Positions 1 through 5,434 of a DNA stretch of 6,082 nucleotides are shown here, in pieces. A program made the position numbers and the translations under genes. The DNA is taken from the NCBI GenBank assembly GCA_013694835.1, contig JACDBP010000019.1:1-6082 (forward strand). Direction: 5' to 3'. Positions within the stretch are counted from its first letter, which is position 1. Every line of letters starts with the position of its first letter. The stretch comes from Chloroflexota bacterium. GTDB taxonomy: Bacteria > Chloroflexota > Limnocylindria > Limnocylindrales > CSP1-4. The notes under the pieces were generated by a model. It was not told where the DNA came from. It saw nothing but the letters and a program-made list of their open reading frames with translations, and made no database searches.

Positions 1-708
1 CTTCACGCCCTGGGCGTCGGCGGGCCCGTCGATCTCGCCGGGCCCGGGCGCGTCCGGGCCGGGCGCGTCAGGGCCGAGCGGAAGCGCGGATCCACCGCGG
101 GACGGGACAGACTTGCCGGGCCTTTCGTCGGCGGGCACGGGCACTGTCCAGGCATTCCAGCGGTTGGCCGTCCTGTCGATCCCCTCACGCGCCCACGCCA
201 GCACGGCGTCCGCCGCAGCGTCGAGGACGTGGTCGAGCGCTGCCTGCTCCTCGGGCGTGAAGCGGCTCAACACGTGGTCCACCGAGCTTCGCCCGGGTTC
301 CCCGATGCCGACCCGCAGGCGGGCGAAGTCCTGCGTCTCCAGCTCGGCGATGATCGACCGGAGGCCGTTGTGCCCCCCTGCGCTGCCCTCACCACGCATC
401 CGCAGCTTGCCGAGCGGCAGCGCGAAGTCGTCCACGATGACGAGCATCTCGGACTTCGGTGCCCGCTCCCGCGCCAGCAACTTGCGGACGGCCACGCCGG
501 ACAGGTTCATATAGGTCGTCGGCTTGGCGAGCACCAGGTCGAGCCCATCGACACGCCCGATGACGACCGCCGCCGCGTCGCGTGCCTTGACGCGGCCGCC
601 GATGCCGGCCCGATCGGCGATCCGGTCGAGCACCATCCAGCCCACGTTGTGACGGGTCTTCTCGTACTGCCTGCCGGGGTTGCCCAACCCCACCACGATC
701 TTGGTCAC
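1..708 (-). CDS. pth: Peptidyl-tRNA hydrolase (Pth), 3' end cut by window edge
   Basis: Cytosolic esterase that releases peptides from peptidyl-tRNA lost from stalled ribosomes, recycling the tRNA. The 236 visible codons start at GTG (706-708), with GAGG a few bases upstream and no other in-frame start nearby. Residues 4-12 read IVVGLGNPG, the family N-terminal signature. The classic residues keep E. coli numbering: N10, H20 (catalytic, in TRHNVG), N68 (TYMNLSG), D93 (IVDD), H113 and N114 (GGHNGLRS). RVGIGEPG follows at 132-139, and the usual domain ends near W187. From about residue 190 the protein continues as a Pro/Gly/Ala/Asp-rich tail of at least 46 residues with no stop before the edge; most Pth proteins are about 185-200 residues. 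It is divergent from the lipoprotein gene, so it must have its own promoter in 709-939. The enzyme identity is very secure; the role of the tail is unknown. Confidence 0.97.
   Translation of the reverse strand, partial: MTKIVVGLGNPGRQYEKTRHNVGWMVLDRIADRAGIGGRVKARDAAAVVIGRVDGLDLVLAKPTTYMNLSGVAVRKLLARERAPKSEMLVIVDDFALPLGKLRMRGEGSAGGHNGLRSIIAELETQDFARLRVGIGEPGRSSVDHVLSRFTPEEQAALDHVLDAAADAVLAWAREGIDRTANRWNAWTVPVPADERPGKSVPSRGGSALPLGPDAPGPDAPGPGEIDGPADAQGVK
46..75. repeat. 15-bp tandem duplication inside the pth tail
   Basis: Positions 46-60 and 61-75 are adjacent copies of a 15-bp unit beginning gggcgcgtc, identical at 14 of 15 bases. Fifteen is a multiple of three, so the repeat keeps frame and gives GPDAP-GPDAP in the Pth tail. 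This looks like slippage growth of a low-complexity linker. Confidence 0.8.
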
Positions 709-879
709 CCTGCCTCGTTCCCTTGGCCGCCCGACGGCTGCGCACTGCCCGCTGGACCCGCGGTCATAACCTCGGCGTGCTCGACACGTCGCTTGCGCCC
801 GGACGCACGGATCGGGCCCCGTCCGGCTGGACGCGGCCCCGTCTGCGAGTGGTCAAGGGTACCCCGGCCTGCATCTACG

Positions 880-901
880 GGCGGGTACGCTTGAGCCCGC
901 C
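880..901 (+). repeat. Small inverted repeat competing with the 888-931 dyad
   Basis: GGCGGG (880-885) and CCCGCC (896-901) are exact reverse complements separated by 10 bases. The right arm overlaps the left arm of the larger dyad at 888-899, so the two hairpins could not form together in one transcript. Six GC pairs can arise by chance at this base composition. Confidence 0.35.
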
Positions 902-931
902 GACAAACACAACGCGAATCGGGTTCAAGCG
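888..931 (+). promoter_or_regulatory. 12-bp dyad just upstream of the lipoprotein start
   Basis: CGCTTGAGCCCG (888-899) and CGGGTTCAAGCG (920-931) are inverted copies matching at 11 of 12 positions, with a 20-base spacer. In RNA the single mismatch is a G-U pair, so a continuous 12-bp stem could form, ending 8 bases before the ATG at 940. Arm centres are 32 bp apart, about three helical turns, which also suits a dimeric repressor operator. No ribosome-binding site is visible between the dyad and the ATG. The repeat is plain in the sequence; its function is inferred. Confidence 0.5.
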
Positions 932-939
932 CTGACACC

Positions 940-1665
940 ATGAAGTTACCCAAGTCGTCGACGGTCACGGTCGTCTGTCTTCTCGCTGCTTGTACCGCCA
1001 GTCCAGGCACCGGCACGACCCCAGCGGGCTCGCCCGCTCCTCGGTCACCATCCCTGACCATGACCGTACCGTCACCGTCACCGGCTCCAGATACGCCTTC
1101 CCCGAGATCGCGCAGCACATCACCCACCGCAGCCTCGCCCTCGGCCGAGGTCACGTTCGCCCTTCCGACTGCTACGAACGAGAACCTGCCATCAGAACCG
1201 CCGGCCGAGACGATCCCGCCCGGCTTCACCTTCCCGGTCCCCTCGCCGCTGACAGAGGGAAACGCCGAGATCTACGCTCAACGAGCTCTGTTCGAACGCA
1301 CCCGATCGCTCTGCTTCACGCACTGCGACGTGGAGAAGGTGGAAGGTGCGGACTACGAGGCGATGGCGGCCGCGCTCCCGGGCAGGGAGGGTCTGCTCGA
1401 AGACGGACGCTCCTACGTCGGCCCGCTCGACGACGCGTTGGCAGCGCTGGATCTGGAGCCAACGGGGATCGCGCTCGAGGGTGTCGCCTACGGGATCGGC
1501 ATCGTCGGTGCGCAGCGCGCCCTGCCGCAGCTGCCAGTGGGCGTAGTCTGGGCGCCGCGGCTCGCAGCCTTCAGCCTGGCCGATGGCCGCGGCGGTTGGA
1601 CGCTCGATGGTCCCTGGATCGCCGTAGCCGGAGACTGTGGGATGTTGCCGAGACCGTCTGGCTGA
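940..1665 (+). CDS. Secreted lipoprotein of unknown function with Ser/Pro/Thr-rich linker
   Basis: This 241-residue product begins with a short lipoprotein signal: basic start (MKLPK), hydrophobic stretch, and lipobox LAAC with the acylated cysteine at C18. It is therefore likely anchored on the outer face of the membrane. Residues 19-105 are a Pro/Ser/Thr/Ala-rich spacer (runs such as SPSPAPDTPSP), typical of linkers that hold a domain away from the membrane. Residues 108-241 look folded and carry three cysteines (C125, C129 in the pattern CFTHC, and C233 in GDCG), able to form disulfides. I recognise no family. ATG 940 is the only start that gives the signal peptide, because an in-frame TGA lies at 892-894. 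No Shine-Dalgarno is seen. The last 31 codons overlap the convergent ybeY. Both the lipobox and sensible wobble GC in this frame argue for a real gene; the R-rich overlapping frame is a shadow. Confidence 0.8.
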   Translation: MKLPKSSTVTVVCLLAACTASPGTGTTPAGSPAPRSPSLTMTVPSPSPAPDTPSPRSRSTSPTAASPSAEVTFALPTATNENLPSEPPAETIPPGFTFPVPSPLTEGNAEIYAQRALFERTRSLCFTHCDVEKVEGADYEAMAAALPGREGLLEDGRSYVGPLDDALAALDLEPTGIALEGVAYGIGIVGAQRALPQLPVGVVWAPRLAAFSLADGRGGWTLDGPWIAVAGDCGMLPRPSG

Positions 1666-2209
1666 GCAGCTCCCGTTCGAGCTCACGCATGGCCGCTTCC
1701 TCGTCGGGCATCGCGTGGTCCCAACCGCAGACGTGAAGCGTGCCGTGGGTCACCAGCAGGCGAAGCTCATCGGCAGTGGACCAGCTGACGTCGCCTGTCT
1801 GGCCGCCGCGGCCCTGCGCTGCCTGGACTGCGGCGCGTTCGACCGACACCACGATGTCGCCGAGGTGGGTACGCCGCCCGGGGGGTAGCGCGAACGGGAG
1901 GACCGCCTCGGCACGGACGATCGGGTCCTGGCCAGCGTGCCGCGGGAACGCGCCCGGTGAGAGGAGTGGGAAGGAGAGCACGTCGGTCGGCCCGTCGATG
2001 CCCATCGCGTCCCGGTTCAGCTCGCTGAGCTCCGCGTCGTCGCTGAGGAAGAGCCCCACGCTGGCGGGCTCGGGCGCGCCGGCAGCGCCGAGTGCCGCAG
2101 CCACGGTGTGCGCGAGCACCGAGTGCGGCACTCGCGGCTCGACACCGGCACGCACCGTGATGTCCAGGCGCCATGGCGGCAGGTAGATCGAACGTCCGAT
2201 CCCAGCCAA
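1571..2209 (-). CDS. ybeY: Endoribonuclease YbeY (rRNA maturation / ribosome quality control)
   Basis: YbeY is a zinc-dependent single-strand endoribonuclease for 16S 3'-end maturation and 70S quality control. The 212-residue product has the full signature HGTLHVCGWDH at 155-165 (zinc ligands H155, H159, H165). It also has LNRDAMGIDGPTDVLSFP at 64-81 and LGDIVVS at 116-122. The usual domain ends near residue 182; the last 30 residues are basic and low-complexity and are encoded almost entirely in the 95-bp antisense overlap with the lipoprotein gene. The start is uncertain. The called TTG (2207-2209) has its GAGGGG 15 bases upstream, whereas an in-frame CTG at 2213-2215 would sit 9 bases from the same motif. 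An ATG at 2171-2173 is out of frame. It follows pgpH by 45 bp in the same reading frame, as the last visible gene of the operon. Identity is very secure; the start and tail less so. Confidence 0.95.
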   Translation of the reverse strand: MAGIGRSIYLPPWRLDITVRAGVEPRVPHSVLAHTVAAALGAAGAPEPASVGLFLSDDAELSELNRDAMGIDGPTDVLSFPLLSPGAFPRHAGQDPIVRAEAVLPFALPPGRRTHLGDIVVSVERAAVQAAQGRGGQTGDVSWSTADELRLLVTHGTLHVCGWDHAMPDEEAAMRELERELLSQTVSATSHSLRLRRSRDHRASNRRGHRPG

Positions 2210-2254
2210 CGTCAGCGGCGGACGCCCCTCATCGAGCCCGCCAGACGGACGGGG

Positions 2255-4414
2255 TCACGAGGCCTCGCCGCCTCCGCCGGACGCAGCTCGCCGCGATTCG
2301 AGCTCCACGACCTTGTTCTGGGGGTACTCGATCCGCCGGTGGTACATCCCGATCAGCTGGGCCACGAACGCTTCCCTGATGAGCTCGATGTCACGCAGCG
2401 TCAGGTCCGACTCGTCGAACTGGCCGTCCTCGAGACGCTCCCTGATGATGCGCACGACCATCGCCCGGATGGCCGGCTCATCGTGCGAGGTGAGCGACCG
2501 GACCGACGCCTCCACGGAGTCCGCGAGCATCAGGATGGCTGCCTCGCGGGACTGCGGTTTGGGACCGACGTGGCGGAAGCGTGCATGGTCGACCGTGGCG
2601 GCGGCGGCTTCTGCTGCGGGCGTGCCCGGCAGCGATCCCGCGGCAGCGATCGCCTCGTCTCTCGCCTTCGCGTAGAAGTAGCTCATCAGCGCGGTGCCGT
2701 GGTGCTGCGGGATGAACGGGATGATCGCCTTCGGCAGCTTGTACTGGTAGGCCAGATCGATGCCGTTGGCGACGTGTGCCTTGAGCACCGCCGCGGATCG
2801 CTCGGGTGACAGCTCGTCGTGGATGTTGCCGGCGGCGCCTTGGTTCTCGATAAAGGCCAGCGGGTTCGCCAGCTTGCCGATGTCGTGATAGTAGGCGGCG
2901 ACTCGTGCCACCAGCGGGTTCGCGCCGACCGCCTCGGCGGCGCGCTCGGCCAGGTTGCCGACCATCAGCGAGTGGTGGTAGGTGCCCGCCGTCTCCAGCA
3001 GGAGCCGTCGCAGCAGCGGCTGCGAGGGTGTGGCGAGTTCCAGCAGCTGGAAGGACGTCGTGATGCCGAACACGTTGCCAAGTGCGGCAAAGGTGCCGAC
3101 GGCCGCCACGGCGGCTCCGGTAGCGGCGGCCAGCGAGGCCCCGTAGAGCTGCAGCACGCCGATCGGGTCGCGCTCACCGAGCAGCGTGAAGACCGTGACG
3201 ACCACGACGTTGGTGAGCGCCATCGCCAGGGCCGCCTGGACGAAATTCGAGATGCGCTCGCCACGGCGAACGGTGATGACGCCGACCACACCGCCGAGCA
3301 GGGTGTAGGCGCCCAACTCCACCGACCCGCTGACGGCCGAAGCAACGACCGCCATCACGATGGTGACGATGACGGCGGCACTGCCATCGAGCAGCACGGC
3401 CAGGAGCAGCGCCACCGCGGCCGTGGGCACGAAGAACGGCAGGATGGAGCGGCCACCGGTGACCGAGATCGCCGCGGTCGCCGCGACGAGCAGCAGCCCC
3501 ACGAGGAGCAACGCGTTGTTGCGGTGCCAGAATTCGCGCCGGAAGCGCCACACCCAGGCCAGCAGCACCCCCACCAGGAGCGCGGCGAGCAGCAGCCAGC
3601 CGCCGAACTTGGCGACGTCAGGTCTCGGGTCCAACAGACCCAGCGCCTGCATCTTCTCGAGGTCGGTCGCCTCCAGCCGCTGGCCCTTGCGGACGATGAG
3701 CTCGCCCTTGCGGATCGTGAACTCGATCGGCTGGATCGCCGCCGCTGCCTGGTTGCGTGTCGCCTCGGTCGCCGCCTCGTCGTAGCTCGAGTTCGCGACC
3801 AGGTGCGGCGACATGATCTCGCCCGCCAGGGCCCGCTCGGTCGAACCGAACCGGGAAGCGAGGCGGTCGTCGAGTCCCGCGCGGCTCGTGGTCAGCTCCG
3901 TGTCGCGCACCTCCTGGCGCTGGGCCTGCTCGAAGACGCGGACCATCTCGCCGCGTAACGCGGTCCAGCCCACCTTGTCGAGGCCGGTGAGCGTCACCTT
4001 CGCCTCGATTGAAAGCGTCGGCAGCGCAGCCAGGAGAGCGGTACGGCGCGCGTCGTCGGTCAGGAGTGCCTCGAAGGCGGCGTCGACGGGTGCCAGCGAC
4101 GTGTCGAGCACAGCCAGCTGCTGCGCAGCACTCGCCTGGCCCCGCGACGAGGTGTAGTCGTACTGCGGCACCACGCTCTTGCGTGCGTCCTCGCGCCGCT
4201 GCTCGGTCTGGATGGCACTCGAGAAGACGAGCGTCCGCGGAGCGGTCAGGTCGTTGGGCGCCGGGTCACCCACGTCGGCGGCAAATCCGGAGGGCAGGAT
4301 GTCGAGCGAGAGGATGCCCGCGAGCACGGCGATCAGCACGGACGCGGAGATCGTCAGCCGCACCGCATCCCGGCGCGTGAACGCGGCGGCGAGCGAGGCT
4401 CGACGCGCGATCAT
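2255..4414 (-). CDS. pgpH: 7TM-HD c-di-AMP phosphodiesterase, PgpH/YqfF family
   Basis: Membrane-bound phosphodiesterase that, in characterised relatives, hydrolyses c-di-AMP to pApA, affecting osmotic, cell-wall and potassium homeostasis. The 719 residues match the usual family size. An N-terminal membrane helix (about 17-40) precedes an extracytoplasmic 7TMR-HDED domain (about 43-268). A bundle of seven helices follows between about 270 and 450, and then a cytosolic HD domain. The HD metal and active-site residues are all present: TYHHS (H480/H481), YHDIGK (H510, D511), KAHV (H546), PQHHG (H571, H572) and ADSVEAS (D632). The C-terminus is a short Gly-rich tail. The ATG (4412-4414) overlaps the yqeY stop as ATGA, with GAGGG about 8 bases upstream inside yqeY, suggesting translational coupling. 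The gene phoH, often placed before yqfF in Firmicutes, is absent. c-di-AMP as substrate is inferred from the family. Confidence 0.95.
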   Translation of the reverse strand: MIARRASLAAAFTRRDAVRLTISASVLIAVLAGILSLDILPSGFAADVGDPAPNDLTAPRTLVFSSAIQTEQRREDARKSVVPQYDYTSSRGQASAAQQLAVLDTSLAPVDAAFEALLTDDARRTALLAALPTLSIEAKVTLTGLDKVGWTALRGEMVRVFEQAQRQEVRDTELTTSRAGLDDRLASRFGSTERALAGEIMSPHLVANSSYDEAATEATRNQAAAAIQPIEFTIRKGELIVRKGQRLEATDLEKMQALGLLDPRPDVAKFGGWLLLAALLVGVLLAWVWRFRREFWHRNNALLLVGLLLVAATAAISVTGGRSILPFFVPTAAVALLLAVLLDGSAAVIVTIVMAVVASAVSGSVELGAYTLLGGVVGVITVRRGERISNFVQAALAMALTNVVVVTVFTLLGERDPIGVLQLYGASLAAATGAAVAAVGTFAALGNVFGITTSFQLLELATPSQPLLRRLLLETAGTYHHSLMVGNLAERAAEAVGANPLVARVAAYYHDIGKLANPLAFIENQGAAGNIHDELSPERSAAVLKAHVANGIDLAYQYKLPKAIIPFIPQHHGTALMSYFYAKARDEAIAAAGSLPGTPAAEAAAATVDHARFRHVGPKPQSREAAILMLADSVEASVRSLTSHDEPAIRAMVVRIIRERLEDGQFDESDLTLRDIELIREAFVAQLIGMYHRRIEYPQNKVVELESRRAASGGGGEAS

Positions 4415-4917
4415 GGCGAGCCCTCACGCCTGCGACCGGCGGGGTGGGACTCAGGATGGGCGCCGAGATCGGCCCTCGCCAGCTCCTGGGCGACCATGCC
4501 GCTGACGGCGCGCCCATCGGCACGGCCGCGCGTCCGTGGCGCCAGCGCGCTCATCACCCGACCCAGATCGCGGGCCGATGACGCGCCCGTCTCGGCGATC
4601 GCGGCACGGACCATCTCGCGCAGGCCATCCTCGTCGAGCGCCTGGGGCAGAAAGCTGGAGAGGATGGCGATCTCGGCCTCCTCCTTGTCTGCAAGCTCGT
4701 CCCGGCTGCCCTTGCGGAACGCCTCGACCGACTCGCGCCGCGTCTTCACCTCGCGGACGAGGACGGTCAACACCTCGTCCTCGGAGAGCTCGCGACGAGC
4801 CGCCTTGGCCTGCGTATAGGCAGCCGCAAGCACCATCCGCAGGGTGTCGCGACGAAGCTCGTCGCGCTGGCGGATGGCGTTGGTCAGGTCAGCCTGCAGC
4901 CGTTCGGCGAGTGTCAC
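4411..4917 (-). CDS. yqeY: GatB/YqeY domain protein
   Basis: Small cytosolic helical protein related to the tail domain of the GatB subunit of tRNA amidotransferase; its exact cellular role is not settled. The GTG start at 4915-4917 gives 168 residues beginning VTLAERLQADL, the normal family N-terminus. GAGGAG lies about 12 bases upstream, a slightly long spacing. Family landmarks include the LRMVLAAAYTQAKA helix, the KEEAEIAILSSFLPQAL segment, and DLGRVMSAL...TRGRADGRAVS near the C-terminus. About 18 residues (from roughly DLGAHPESH) extend past the usual 148-150. The same frame stays open upstream to an ATG at 5184, but that extension is an alternate-frame reading of rpsU and is rejected. 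The gene lies 76 bp after rpsU and overlaps pgpH by 4 bp, so it is part of the operon. Confidence 0.94.
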   Translation of the reverse strand: MTLAERLQADLTNAIRQRDELRRDTLRMVLAAAYTQAKAARRELSEDEVLTVLVREVKTRRESVEAFRKGSRDELADKEEAEIAILSSFLPQALDEDGLREMVRAAIAETGASSARDLGRVMSALAPRTRGRADGRAVSGMVAQELARADLGAHPESHPAGRRREGSP

Positions 4918-4967
4918 CGGATGTCTGCGCTCCTCGGACGTGGGACGCCCCGAGGGAGTGCCGCGAT

Positions 4968-4987
4968 GGCGATCGGGATCGATCGCC
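4968..4987 (-). terminator. Perfect 8-bp hairpin in the rpsU-yqeY gap
   Basis: GGCGATCG (4968-4975) and CGATCGCC (4980-4987) are exact reverse complements around a 4-base loop. On the transcript the hairpin begins 6 bases after the rpsU TAG. No T-rich run follows it, so it is not a standard intrinsic terminator. It may be a partial attenuator or a 3'-end stabiliser that lets rpsU mRNA exceed that of yqeY, pgpH and ybeY. The stem is certain in sequence; the function is inferred. Confidence 0.5.
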
Positions 4988-4993
4988 GCGAGC

Positions 4994-5173
4994 CTAGCCC
5001 TGGCGGGCGACCTTCTTGCGCTTCGCTTCCTTGCGCTTGCGCTTGACGCTCGGCTTCTCGTAGTGCTCACGACGGCGAGCTTCAGCGAGGATGCCGCTCT
5101 GCTGGATCTTCTTGTTGAAGCGTCGCAGCGCGCTCTCGAAGGTCTCGTTTTCGCCGACTCGGACTTCGGCCAA
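4994..5173 (-). CDS. rpsU: Small ribosomal subunit protein bS21, TTG start
   Basis: bS21 binds the 30S platform close to the 3' end of 16S rRNA and helps initiation. From the TTG at 5171-5173 the product is 59 residues beginning (M)AEVRVGENE, then FESALRRFNKKIQQSG (13-27), EARRREHYEKPS and a Lys/Arg-rich tail ending KRKKVARQG, all typical of the family. An ATG at 5215 in the same frame would add 14 residues (SRVEVPPVGGDPG) with no family match and no ribosome-binding site, whereas the TTG has an exceptionally strong one. The TTG is therefore preferred. The gene is first in the operon rpsU-yqeY-pgpH-ybeY and is divergent from the sugar dehydrogenase-like gene. Confidence 0.95.
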   Translation of the reverse strand: MAEVRVGENETFESALRRFNKKIQQSGILAEARRREHYEKPSVKRKRKEAKRKKVARQG

Positions 5174-5288
5174 TCCGGGATCACCTCCCACCGGCGGGAC
5201 TTCGACCCTGCTCATGGACCGGGGCCGGTCGGCCGGTCGGGAGTGCGCGGCGACGCCATCCGGGCCGGATGCCGCCCTGCGCGAGGGC
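5174..5288 (-). promoter_or_regulatory. rpsU 5' leader with alternative hairpins
   Basis: If transcription starts about 7 bases after the -10 box, the leader is about 110-115 nt, long for a small ribosomal-protein gene. It holds a dyad with CATCCG (5257-5262) and CGGATG (5266-5271) around a 3-base loop. It also holds a tandem 8-bp repeat, ggccggtc, at 5223-5230 and 5231-5238. GACCGG (5217-5222) can pair with either CCGGTC copy (5225-5230 or 5233-5238), so two exclusive hairpins are possible just before the Shine-Dalgarno region. Ribosomal-protein leaders often mediate feedback, but I do not recognise a known motif class here. Confidence 0.45.
5178..5188 (-). promoter_or_regulatory. Extended Shine-Dalgarno of rpsU
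   Basis: On the minus strand GGAGGTGATCC is complementary over all 11 bases to the conserved 16S rRNA 3' end (GGATCACCTCC). GGAGG is followed by 10 bases and then TTG. This decides the rpsU start against the upstream ATG at 5215, and compensates for the weak TTG codon. Confidence 0.9.
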
Positions 5289-5294
5289 TCGCGG

Positions 5295-5323
5295 AGTCTA
5301 GCCGAGCGTCAGAAGGGGGTCAA
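5295..5323 (-). promoter_or_regulatory. Sigma-70-type promoter for the rpsU operon
   Basis: Reading the minus strand, TTGACC (5323-5318) is a -35 box matching TTGACA at 5 of 6 positions. A 17-bp spacer leads to TAGACT (5300-5295), a -10 box matching TATAAT at 4 of 6, including the key T-A and final T. Spacing is ideal and orientation points to rpsU. Expected transcription start is near 5287-5288. Confidence 0.75.
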
Positions 5324-5361
5324 ACCGCGCGAGATCGGGAAATCCAGCAATGCGCTCCGCG

Positions 5362-5384
5362 TGGCATCTGCGTCGCCCATGCCA
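5362..5384 (+). repeat. Dyad upstream of the sugar dehydrogenase-like gene
   Basis: TGGCAT (5362-5367) and ATGCCA (5379-5384) are exact inverted copies with an 11-bp spacer, ending 50 bp before the ATG at 5435. Size and place suit a dimeric regulator's operator, but a 6-bp arm can occur by chance. I found no clear promoter for the plus-strand gene in 5216-5434, so this link is only a guess. Confidence 0.3.
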
Positions 5385-5434
5385 GACTTGGTGCCGGCGG
5401 CTGGTCAACGAGTCGTCGCTCAGGGAGGTCCAAG

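Larger units (their letters stand above)
709..939. other. Divergent intergenic region between pth and the lipoprotein gene
   Basis: This 231-bp gap must carry the 5' signals of both flanking genes. I see no convincing -35/-10 pair for either. A weak plus-strand candidate is TTGAGC (891-896), 17 bp, then GCGAAT (914-919). An imperfect direct repeat is present: ggacgc...ggccccgtc at 801-823 and again at 829-843, the first copy carrying 8 extra bases. The strongest structure is the dyad at 888-931, described separately. I see no tRNA or small-RNA fold and no credible small gene. Confidence 0.6.

Noticed and set aside
229..894. 221-codon plus-strand frame opposite pth
   Set aside because: Antisense shadow; the minus strand encodes Pth with all catalytic residues, and this frame shows no domain or signal.
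920..939. GGTTCAAGC followed by ...CACCA resembling the 3' end of a tRNA
   Set aside because: The bases flanking the T-loop-like sequence do not form a T stem, and no acceptor, D or anticodon arm can be found upstream.
990..1736. 248-codon frame overlapping the lipoprotein gene
   Set aside because: Arg-rich out-of-frame reading; the frame from 940 has a lipobox signal peptide and sensible codon use.
2819..3958. 379-codon open frame on the plus strand inside pgpH
   Set aside because: Its product is a His/Arg/Gln/Asp/Gly-rich composition typical of an antisense shadow of a GC-rich gene; pgpH has a full set of conserved motifs on the other strand.
4977..4987. gatcgatcgcc shared by 4977-4987 and 5437-5447 as a dispersed repeat
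   Set aside because: Eleven bases, one copy inside a coding start; likely chance in a genome where GATC/CGATCG strings are frequent.
4918..5184. N-terminal extension of yqeY to ATG 5184
   Set aside because: The extra 89 residues are an alternate-frame reading of rpsU, Ser/Arg-rich and without family match; GTG 4917 gives the normal YqeY start.
5223..5238. Tandem ggccggtc as an iteron or attachment site
   Set aside because: Only two 8-bp copies of very GC-rich sequence, with no integrase, replication gene or tRNA nearby; better explained as part of the rpsU leader.
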